From the NCBI GenBank assembly GCA_000697335.1, contig JNEM01010708.1, forward strand, positions 1 through 25,759: a DNA stretch of 25,759 bases, read 5' to 3'. The notes under the pieces are model-generated. The model was not told the DNA's origin. It saw only the letters and a list, made by a program, of their open reading frames with translations, and searched no databases. The DNA comes from Conidiobolus incongruus B7586. Taxonomy: Eukaryota > Entomophthoromycota > Entomophthoromycetes > Entomophthorales > Conidiobolaceae. The position numbers were made by a program, and so were the translations under genes. The first letter of the stretch is position 1. Every line of letters begins with the position of its first letter. Of the stretch, positions 9,931-19,309 are shown one piece after another.

Positions 9931-11442
9931 ATGGCCTCAAGATTTTTACTTTCTAAAAGCTTACTTCGCAGCACTTCTTCAATTAAAAACTTCGGTTTCA
10001 ACAACTTGAACATTGCCAGATCTATGGCAACTGCCAATCCTCATGTTCATAAAAAGAAAATCAACCCCGCTTTAGCTGCTGCTACTCGTCCTTTACCTTG
10101 GTCTGGTGATGAAGACACCGCTCCTTATGTTGGTAATGATTAGTTTTTAAATCTTAAAATTTTTTTAATCAAAATCTCTATATTGAATTAACCCATTAAA
10201 TTCAATTATTTTCATTATTACTAAAACAAATTATTAACTCTTAATTTTGTAGAGGTTAACGATTTTGATGATACCAAATTGAGAAATTTCACTATTAACT
10301 TTGGTCCTCAACATCCTGCTGCTCACGGTGTGTTGCGTTTAATTTTAGAATTAAGTGGTGAAGAAATTTTACGTGCCGATCCTCACGTCGGATTACTTCA
10401 TCGTGGTACTGAAAAGTTATGTGAGTATAAGACTTACATGCAAGCTTTACCTTATTTTGATCGTCTGGATTACGTTTCTATGATGACCAACGAACAATGT
10501 TATTCCTTGGCCGTTGAAAAATTATTAAATATTGAATGTCCTGAACGTGCCAAATGGATCCGTACTATGTTTGCTGAGATCACCCGTATTTTAAATCACT
10601 GTATGGCTGTCGGTTCTCACGCTCTTGACGTTGGTGCTACCACTCCTCTTTTATGGTTATTCGAAGAACGTGAACGCATGATGGAATTCTATGAACGTGT
10701 TTCTGGTGCTCGTATGCATGCTGCCTATGTCAGGCCTGGTGGTGTCGCCTTAGACCTTCCTATCAACTTGTTGGAAGATATTTACAAGTGGGCCGAAAAC
10801 TACCCTTCTCGCTTAGATGAAGTTGAAGAATTGCTTTCTGGAAACAGAATTTGGATCAACCGTTTAACTGAAGTCGGTAAAGTCAGCGCTCAAAAGGCCT
10901 TAGATTGGGGTTTCTCTGGTCCTATGTTGCGTGGTTCTGGTATCCCCTGGGATATCCGTAAGGAAGCTCCTTATGATGCCTACGATCAAGTCGAATTCGA
11001 CGTCCCTGTTGGTACTACTGGTGATTGTTACGATCGTTTCTTGATTCGTGTTGAAGAAATGCGTCAATCTATCCGTATTATCAACCAATGTCTCAACAAG
11101 ATGCCTGAAGGTCCTGTCAAGGTTGATGATGCCAAGATTGTCCCTCCTCCTCGTGCTACCATGAAAGAAAGTATGGAAGCTTTGATCCATCACTTTAAAT
11201 TATACTCTGAAGGTTTCCACGTCCCTAAGGGTGAAACCTACACTGCTATCGAAGCTCCTAAGGGCGAATTCGGGGTCTACATTGTTTCTGATGGTTCCAA
11301 TCGCCCTTACCGTTGCCATATCAAGGCCCCTGGTTTCGCTCACTTGGCTGCTATGGACGAGTTAGCCAGAGGTCACACTTTAGCTGATGTTGTCACAATT
11401 GTCGGTACTAGTGATTTAGTATTTGGTGAAGTTGATCGTTAA
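9931..11442 (+). CDS. NDUFS2: Complex I 49 kDa subunit (NDUFS2)
   Basis: This is the 49 kDa core subunit of NADH:ubiquinone oxidoreductase on the matrix arm, forming the quinone site with the PSST subunit. Two exons, 9931-10132 and 10253-11442, join through a phase-1 split Glu codon and give 463 residues, the usual size. The N terminus ([19 protein letters not shown]) is a Ser/Arg-rich mitochondrial presequence. The mature part is highly conserved: [15 protein letters not shown] (79-97), [10 protein letters not shown] (114-123), [22 protein letters not shown], and the terminal [14 protein letters not shown]. His92 and Tyr141 match the quinone-contacting pair known as His59 and Tyr108 in bovine numbering. 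The single intron is 120 bases, about twice as long as the others here. The codon choice (GGT, GCT, CGT, GTC, AAG) suggests strong expression. A TC run (11449-11460) follows the stop codon. Confidence 0.98.
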
Positions 11443-12119
11443 TTCCAATCTCTCTCTCTCTTTTATCTTCTATTTCCAAAAGTCCTTTAATCAATTAAAT
11501 GAAATATAACTTCTAAAAATATAAATTAACTATAAATTTTAGGCATAGGTTGACTTATTTGCTACTGTAATATACTTAATAATTAGTCTTTTGTTTTTAA
11601 TATATTTTTACCAACTAATGATATTTGAATTATTCTAAAATAATGAAATTGTTATTGCTAAATTATTGATCCGAATATCTTTTCATATGGATTTTCATTA
11701 TGATATTTATAATTTCAATTAATAAGAATTGATAACAGTCAATTTCATTCTAATTTACATCTTAATTCTAATTTCTTTAAGGTACATAACTTGAATCAAA
11801 AATAATTTATTTTAGTATAGGATTCAACAATTCAACTCTTGTAATAATATTCGGTTTGAATATAATTCAAATTTTTATCATTTTAATTAATATATTGGAT
11901 GGTAATACGAAAAGCATACCAACATCAAAAATCTATTAATTTATAATTCATTATATTTGTTTTAATCGAATTTATTCATTTTTATCATTGTAGTTAATTA
12001 GATTTTGAAATATAGTTGTCATACTGCTAACAAATCCCACAATCCCAAAATCATTAAATCAGCAGCTAAATAAATTGACCATTCATTTTAAAATTATTTT
12101 TAATAATATATGAAAAAAG
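11443..12119. promoter_or_regulatory. Spacer between complex I and SET genes
   Basis: The spacer opens with a short TC repeat (six units at 11449-11460) in the complex I 3' UTR, followed by AT-rich sequence. The last 100 bases should contain the SET-gene promoter and 5' UTR. No named element is seen. Confidence 0.5.
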
Positions 12120-13900
12120 ATGTCAGAATTTAAAGAATATAGCGAATCAATAAAATTAAACAATTTAATAAAATGGTTCAAATCTGAAAATATATGGTTT
12201 AATACTGACTTATTAGAAATTGTCGTAAATCACCAGAATACTAAGGACGAATCATTTTATGTTCGTGCTAAGTCTGATATTGAAGAAGATGAAGTTGGTA
12301 ATAATTAATATTGAAATTTATTAATTTTAATAATATAATTAATTTTTTTAAAATAATAGTTTGTAAAATTCCCAAAACCAGTATATTAAGTTGTCAATCG
12401 GGAGGTTTAAGTAATTTATTAGAAGATAACGAAATCGGTGGAGGTGTTGGATTGGCCCTAACTATCATGTTCGAAATCCAAATGCAAGAAAAGTCACCAT
12501 GGTACGCTTATTTAAATTCATTACCCGAATATGAACCTTTACCATTATTCTGGAATGAAAAGCAACTGGAAACTTTGAAGGGTACTCGAGTGTTGAATAC
12601 ATTAATCAAATTGACAGAGGAATTGAAGGAGGATTACGAAACTATCGTTCAGCCATTTATTAAAGCTAATAGAGAAATTTTTAAGGATGAATACTTTAAT
12701 TATGATGTTTATACTAAAGTTACATCTTGGATCTCTTCTAGAGCTTTTGATGTAGATAACTTTCATGGTAGAGCTATGGTACCTTTAGCTGATCTTTTCA
12801 ATCATCACATCACTGCTGAAAATGTTCATATTGAATGCGATAATGACGTATGTCCCTATTGTGGCAGTAATGGCACTTGCGCTCACTACGACCAATTGGA
12901 AGAATTGGATGATGAAGAACCAATTCCTACTGAAGAAGTATTTAAAGATTATGATATTCCGCCTCTTTTGGATATTATATCTCCTGACAATAACCAAGCT
13001 CAATCCAAAGACGATGAAATCAAAAAAGACCAAGACGATGAAATCAACGATTATATGATGGAAATGAGAGTTGTAAGGCCTGCCAAGAAGGGCGAAGAAG
13101 TCTTTAACACTTATGGCGAAGGCTTACCAAACGATTATTTATTGACCAGATACGGTTTTAGCGTTCCTGAAAATCCTTTCGATATCATCTACTTCGATTT
13201 AACCAAATTGGGACAATCCGTTTGTAAACTCACCAAATTAAAGCCAGAGCTTGTGGAAGAGAGAATTGAAAAGTTTTTAAATTGGTCTCCCCATTTGTTC
13301 CCTTTAATTGCTCCTCACTTGATTCCTGAGGATAACGAAAGCGAGGCTGAAGATGAAGATGAAATCGACGACAATGATGATGATGATATAGATCAAGAAG
13401 ATGAAATAGAAATCAATACTTCTGATTTAGAATCTGTTCACTCCGATATTGATAGGGATGTAATTGATGAAGACACTTCTGAAACCGATTCTCAAATGGA
13501 AGAAGACGAATTTCATGAAGACGAAGGTGAAATCAAAAATCTCATTGAAAAAGTGAAATATGGCATTGAATTCAACGGCCGATTCTCTAAGAGTTTAATC
13601 TGCCTACTCCACGCAATATTTTCTGAAGAATGCATCTTCGACACGTCTGAAGATTCCGATGAACTTTTACACCATTTCAATGAAATTATAAACCAATTTC
13701 CACTCTCTTCCAGTTTTGAAGATACTACACCATCTAAAAAGAAAAGAAAACTAACCATTTCTAATGAACATAGACAAGCTATCAACTTGATTAAATTTTT
13801 AATAGAGAATGATCTAAAAGAGATTAAAATTGATTCGAATTTGTTAAAAGAGTTCGACGAATTAAAATCAAAGGTAAATACTACTAATATTGACTATTAA
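12120..13900 (+). CDS. SET-domain protein lysine methyltransferase
   Basis: This is a Rubisco-LSMT/SETD6-type SET enzyme. Fungal relatives (the Rkm group) mostly methylate ribosomal proteins; the substrate here is inferred only. Two exons, 12120-12297 and 12360-13900, give 572 residues. The SET start reads VRAKSDIEEDEVVCKIPKTS. The AdoMet-binding NH motif sits in RAMVPLADLFNHHITAENV (about 197-215), and NTYGEGLPNDYLLTRYGF (about 309-326) is the conserved C-terminal SET strand. Two insertions stand out. A Cys/His cluster (C219, C224, C227, C233, H235) directly after the NH motif could bind zinc. A long Asp/Glu tract (about 382-452) splits the region after SET. A basic PSKKKRKL segment near residue 520 could be a nuclear localisation signal. 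The intron is 62 bases and its retention gives an immediate stop. The exact Rkm/SETD6 subfamily is uncertain. Confidence 0.85.
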
Positions 13901-14169
13901 ATCAAATATTAATATTGTTTTATTTAGTTTAATAATGATAGAAATTATATAGAATATTTTGGTATAATTTGTAGAATTAATGAATTGAATATTTTAAAGA
14001 AGTGTTTATCTAATATTGAGCGAATTTATTAATTTAATATTAAATATAATGGATTTTTCCATTTCTTATATCCCATAATTATTTTTTCAAATGGATAATT
14101 ATTTAAATTATTTGATATGTTAATATAGTTTTTTATTAATGATAAAATCAAATACGAATAAATTAAAAG

Positions 14170-15271
14170 ATGTTATCAAATTTATTACCCGAATCCATTA
14201 AAACTATCCCAAATAAATTTCCATTAATTATTCACCCATCTTCCAGCACCTCTACCAAATCAACTACTTCTACTCTATTTATTGCTCCTTATATTAGCAA
14301 TGAATTGAAATATTCTAGAGAGTGGCAAAGTCTCAAATATCAAGTAAATTATCTTATAGTATAAATTTACCAATGGTTTTAATTTATTGCATTTAGATTT
14401 ATTTGCATTTTTATCCTCAAGAAAATGTTAATATTAAAATTGCTAACAGTCAATTAATGTCACCAATTGGTAATTATTATCTTTATAATATTTATTAGTA
14501 ATAGTCTGAGCTAAAATAATGAAATACAGGCAGGCTACCATTTTTATTAAATCCTAAAGGAGAACCTTTAATCCTTAAAGAGATGGATGATTTGTTAAAA
14601 TTTAATAAGGTATTTATAATTTGTAATATATTAATTTATAACAATATTAATGGATTTTTATCATATTTTAGAATCTGAACTTAGATGATTTCAGTTTAGT
14701 TTATTTAGTAGAACAAAAATTGGGATTAGGACTTGTAAATTATCATAATTATTTTTATTTGTTTATAATTATTAAATATTATCTAGGATTACTTCATCGT
14801 TACCGATGGTTATGATTCTATTTTAAAGAACAATTGGTTTAAAGATCAACCATTCCCCTTAAATCAATCCTTATCCAAACAATATCAAAACGATGCCTTG
14901 CAAAAGATTAGTGAAAGATTATCTAATTTGAGCCATGATGATGTAAAACATTTTATTTTTTATTAAAATAGTAATTAATGTATATTTTTTAAATAGATTT
15001 TGACAGATATTGAATTGATTTTAAATCAACTCAATACCATTTTACAAGGCGAATATTTCTCAAATTCAAGGTAAATCTATCATTTTATATCATATCCATA
15101 GTTATTAACTTTAATTATAGTTTACCTAACGAATTGGATATAACATTATTTTCTATTTTATTTTTAATTAACAACTTATTCGATATCAATCATCCTTTAA
15201 ATAAGCTAATTAATCAATTTGATAAAATTACTCAATTGAAGGCTACTATTTTAAATAATATCCAAAATTAA
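14170..15271 (+). CDS. Metaxin-like outer-membrane assembly protein
   Basis: Seven exons join in frame: 14170-14343, 14397-14469, 14530-14609, 14672-14734, 14787-14942, 14997-15070 and 15121-15271. They give 256 residues. Residues about 59-100 resemble the thioredoxin-like fold of the GST/metaxin family, with SPIGRLPFLLNPKGEPL carrying the cis-proline turn, and the remainder is helical. Metaxins (Sam35/Sam37 in yeast) are cytosol-facing parts of the mitochondrial sorting and assembly machinery that inserts beta-barrel proteins into the outer membrane. No classical transmembrane helix is obvious, which fits a Sam35 or metaxin-2 type better than one with a C-terminal anchor. The six introns are all GT-AG and 50-62 bases. 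The sequence is divergent and the match rests mainly on the N-terminal motif, so another GST-fold protein is possible. Confidence 0.62.
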
Positions 15272-15471
15272 TTATTTAATAAATATATTAATGTTACACA
15301 ATTTATTATTATATTATAGTATTGCTTATTATTGATTCAATATTCATTAAGTTATTCATAATTTATCGGTTATTATTAAGTTGACAAATTGATTATATAA
15401 ATTATTTATAATATAATAGATAGCTTGATTATTGTAAAATTATTATGATTTTTTATTTGTAAAAGGATAAC
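15272..15471. terminator. Shared 3' region of convergent genes
   Basis: About 200 bases of AT-rich DNA separate the stop codons of the metaxin-like and Ctr genes, so both transcripts must end here or overlap. The palindromic string TATTGATTCAATATT (15331-15345) could form a hairpin. No defined polyadenylation signal is claimed. Confidence 0.35.
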
Positions 15472-16070
15472 TTACTTATTAAATGATTCGTTTAAAGGTA
15501 ATTCAGCATCTCCTTCGTCAATTCGAGCTGAATTGCCCCATCTAAACACCTTATTAAAATCAAAATATAATAATATACCCATATTATAAATACTAACCTA
15601 TTTTTTAATATTTCTGAAATAGTTTGGCCAATTGTTAAAGAAATAACCTTTAACAAATATTAATTAACAAAATATAACTCTATATAATTTATAGTTACCG
15701 TTGTAGTAATTAAAATAACAGAATAATTCATAACTGCTAACATTAATAAATATCGAATCAGGGTAGTTAAACCAAATAATAACATTTTAAATAGATATTC
15801 TTTTGATTGAAAACTTTTACTAAAACAGAATATAAGTATTATATTTATAATATTTAATAATATCGGTACCTATAATGAAATCTGTCTAATACTAAACTTA
15901 ATAATCTTTCTGCTACAGAAGTTAAGCTGATGATAACTACGGTAATTATCCATTTTATAGTAGTATCTAATTGAATAACTCCAAATAATGCTAATATTTC
16001 AAATATTAGTATTGATTCAATATTTCAAACGATTCTATTATTTACTTATACTCATATTCTGATTATTCAT
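15472..16070 (-). CDS. Ctr-family copper transporter
   Basis: Ctr proteins are trimeric Cu(I) channels of the plasma or vacuolar membrane. Five small minus-strand exons join in frame: 16070-16046, 15990-15870, 15819-15699, 15647-15598 and 15541-15472. They give 128 residues. The strongest evidence is YLLMLAVMNYS (72-82), which carries the MxxxM copper-selectivity motif (M75, M79) of helix 2. It is followed by helix 3 and a NRWGNSAR tail resembling the family's post-helix-3 ending. Helix 1 spans about 20-43. The helix 3 packing motif GxxxG is partly lost: Gly96 is present, but Ser stands where the first Gly is expected. The N terminus is very short, with a single useful Met (NQNMSIT) and no Met/His-rich copper-capture domain, and the cytosolic tail lacks Cys/His clusters. 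The four introns are 50-56 bases. A TACTAAT branch site precedes exon 2. The first exon (8 codons) is the least certain part. Confidence 0.75.
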
Positions 16071-17595
16071 CTTTATCAAAATTATTAAAAGAAAAAAGAG
16101 TAAACATAATTTTTGAAAAAATTATTCTATAAATATAATTTAGGAACCAGTTTAAATTTATTGGATACTTGTGTCTCCTTATTTATATCAATTAATAAAT
16201 ATCTTTAAACTAAAAGTACAAATAATTGGGGCTGGAATACGTTTCAGATTATGATGAAAACTGGTTGATATTCTGATTTGGGAATATAAGTTTTAAAATT
16301 ACCATTTGAAAAGTTTTTAAGTTAATTGTTGCTAAAAGAAACTTTTAGACTTGGGTTCATTATGACTTGATATTAATTAGACAATTGTGATACATAACAG
16401 TTATTTGAATTTTGAATTATTTTCAAGGTTTATTAAATATTTATTTAGATTGATTATTAGAATGTTAAAAAATAAATATAATCAATCATGAAAAATTGTA
16501 TTTTGGTTAATAAAATATTACTTACATGACAAAATAACGGAGTGAATCTATATATCCATACTTATCAACTATACTAATTATATTCAAACCTTCAGATATT
16601 ATTTTATAGTTGGATAATAAATCTGTATATACATCGATAAGGGTTAATTAATATTAAAGAAAATTTTGAAATTTCAACTTATAAAATATTTTTAATATAA
16701 TATTAATGATGACATTTTTTACAAAATTTATGTATCAAATTTAACACCTTAACATGGAACTGTGTTTATTTCAATTACTTAACTAATAGTCATTTTCCTG
16801 GCTTAAAATTTGATGAAATAACATTTATTATAGCACAATTAATTTACTAATTATTAATTTTAATTCAAACTAACGTCCATTTTATTATAAGTTTTCAACC
16901 ATTATAAACTTATATAGAGTTATATATTATCCAATAATCATCTATCAAGCATAAAAAACAGTATATTGATTAAATATTAACTTTAAAGCAAAATGAGGAA
17001 ATTAAATATTTTTAAATTATACACTGAATCTTAGACATAAAAGACTACTGATCAATTTATAATCATTGTTATATCACATTGTTATTATAATCATATTTGA
17101 ATAAAACTTGATTTATTTGAAAATTAAAAAATTATGTTCAATTAAAAGATTATTTAAATCTAAATTATCACTACTTCAAAGTAGTAATTCTTATTTTTTT
17201 GTGTTATTTAAATCAGTATATAGATTTTATTAATAATTATTATTTTATTATCTTTCAATACTTTTCATTTATTTCAAAATCAAGTCAATTCCATTTATTA
17301 ATGAGTAATTTAAGTTTTATATAACTTTTATAGTATGATTAATATTATAATCTTAATCATATACTAATTAAGAGTATGGTCTAATATATAATAAATAATA
17401 TGAAATTTTCACATATGTTGATTGTATTATGATTAGCTTATATATTTACAAAATATCTTAATATGTGAAGTATCCATAAAATTTAGTAAATTGAAAATTG
17501 AAATATATAGTCAATATATATAATATTTTCAAATATCATTATATATATATTTTAAATATATTAGAAATTTTAATAAATTATATTAGAACTTTTAA

Positions 17596-17620
17596 TTTTA
17601 TTTTATTTTATTTTATTTTT
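17596..17620. repeat. TTTTA microsatellite
   Basis: Four perfect tandem TTTTA units followed by a TTTTT variant. This is simple-sequence repeat in intergenic DNA with no evident function. Confidence 0.8.
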
Positions 17621-17720
17621 ATATTATTTTCAAGTTTCAAAAAATATATTAATATTTTTTATAATTGCATCAGAATATGATTTAAAAATAAATATACAAA
17701 TTTTATATATTTAATTAAGA

Positions 17721-17770
17721 TGAAATATTGGTTGATTAATATATATATATATTAATTTAATTATATTTCA
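17721..17770. repeat. AT palindrome within an inverted repeat
   Basis: The core 17735-17756 is a perfect 22-base palindrome of alternating A and T flanked by ATTAAT on both sides. Outside it, TGAAATAT (17721-17728) is complementary to ATATTTCA (17763-17770). The whole could extrude as a cruciform. No target-site duplication was established, so calling it a MITE is not justified. Confidence 0.5.
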
Positions 17771-18476
17771 AATATAATCTTCACCTAATATTTGTTATAT
17801 GTAATTATATATAAGTATTTTATCACTTGATAATGTTTTTGTGTAAAATAGCCAAAGTTTGATGTATAAAATTAAATTTTGAAATGTAATTGAAAATAAA
17901 ATGTTTTAAACACAGAAATATACATTAAATAAATATAAATTCAATAAAATGAAAAAGTACTATAGTAATATATAAGTATTTTTAAAACTTTATATATGAT
18001 TCAAGTAAAGTCAACCATTAAATATTACTAGTATTTTAAAATTTAAATATGAGCAAACAATAATTCAATCGTTTTACTGATAACAGTTTTGACATTTTTC
18101 CAGACAAAGTTATACTATCCAAATTATGACAACTAAAAATAAAAAATGATATTAAAATTCGAGTTAAAAAATTTCTTAAAGCCTATTTAACCCTGTAATA
18201 TATAAAGTCATTATTGGTCAAAACTTGAGATTTTACAATCTTAATAAAGTAATATTCAATCATTACATTGAAGGAGTTAATATGCTAAATTAAACCAAAT
18301 TATAGCATAACAATTGTTATATATTTTAAATTTATATTATCTAACTTGAGATCAGGAACGGTAAAAGCAATTGAGGTTTCTTATTAATTTTATTATACAT
18401 TGTCAAACCAAAAACCAATGTCAACTATTCTCTAATTGATGTAATATATATAAAGAATATTATTATCTCTTGATCT

Positions 18477-18554
18477 AATTATTTGGATCTTTCATTAGTA
18501 TTTCGAGAGCTGAAGTCCTGGATCATGGTCGGTAAAGAAATGGGTTATTCATGA
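18477..18554 (+). other. Isolated coding-like patch
   Basis: In one frame this patch reads 25 codons with balanced composition, including LVFRELKSWIMVGKEMGYS, before TGA. An in-frame TGA also lies just upstream. It is clearly less AT-rich than several kilobases on either side. It may be the remnant of a decayed gene, a missed small exon or a small RNA. No family is recognised. Confidence 0.25.
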
Positions 18555-19309
18555 ATTAATATTGTACACTTTTCTAATATATCTATCTCTCAATGTATTT
18601 TAGTAATTTTAATTAATTGATCATTATATAAATCCTGTTTTTTGTAATATTAATTAACTAAATGATTTAGAAATATTTTTACAATTTTATTGAATAAATG
18701 CTAGTTAATCTGAAAAGTCAATATAATAATGTTTTAACCAAAAACATAACAAAATAAACATATTCAATGTTAAAAATCAATAATATAAATAATAATCATT
18801 ATATGTTAATTAGTTTCCTTAATTGTTGAATATCTATGGTTAATTTTTTGGATAAAAAATAATAGTTTGATATTGATATTTCCTAATCGAGTAATGACCT
18901 TATCATTTCCAAATTTTTTTTGATGTATACATTAGTATTTAAGACAAGATTTTTATCATTAATACTGTTTTTCAAATTCGTCTGTCTGTTTTAAGGTATG
19001 ATATTTATTGAGAATCTAATATTTAATCAAAATTCAAAGTTCGAGAACAGAGTATTAAGAATATGAAAGTTATCCCATAGTTTAAAGTTTTGGATAGAAT
19101 GATTTAAATTGATAATTTCAGTCTAAATTAATAGATCATATCATCCTTTATCAATTTGATTTTGTAAGCTTTTATAATCCTATATAATTAATTATATATA
19201 GTTTCAAAAAATTAAAACAATAGGGTTAATCATCTTAAATATAAAAATCTATTTTGATCTGATATCTAATGCCAATAATTTAGATAAGATAAAATTGATA
19301 TTTTAAACC

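Larger units (their letters stand above)
16071..19309. promoter_or_regulatory. Long AT-rich spacer
   Basis: This 3.2 kb spacer lies between the divergent Ctr and valyl-tRNA synthetase genes and holds both promoters. It contains a TTTTA microsatellite (17596-17620), an AT palindrome (17735-17756) nested in an imperfect inverted repeat, and one GC-richer patch near 18477-18554. Open frames such as 17498-17680 are AT-rich noise. No gene or transposon was recognised. A fit to known copper-responsive promoter elements upstream of the Ctr gene was looked for and not found. Confidence 0.45.

Noticed and set aside
16251-16276. Possible C/D box small nucleolar RNA (ATGATGA followed by CTGA).
   Set aside because: The boxes are only about 16 bases apart, too close for a full C/D RNA, and no closing stem is evident.
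16071-16300. Copper-responsive promoter element upstream of the Ctr gene.
   Set aside because: A GCTGG occurs near 16231-16235 but its flanks do not fit the fission yeast copper element, and no budding-yeast Mac1-type site was seen.
17721-17770. MITE or other DNA transposon.
   Set aside because: The inverted repeat is AT-only and imperfect, and no target-site duplication or second copy is seen in the window.
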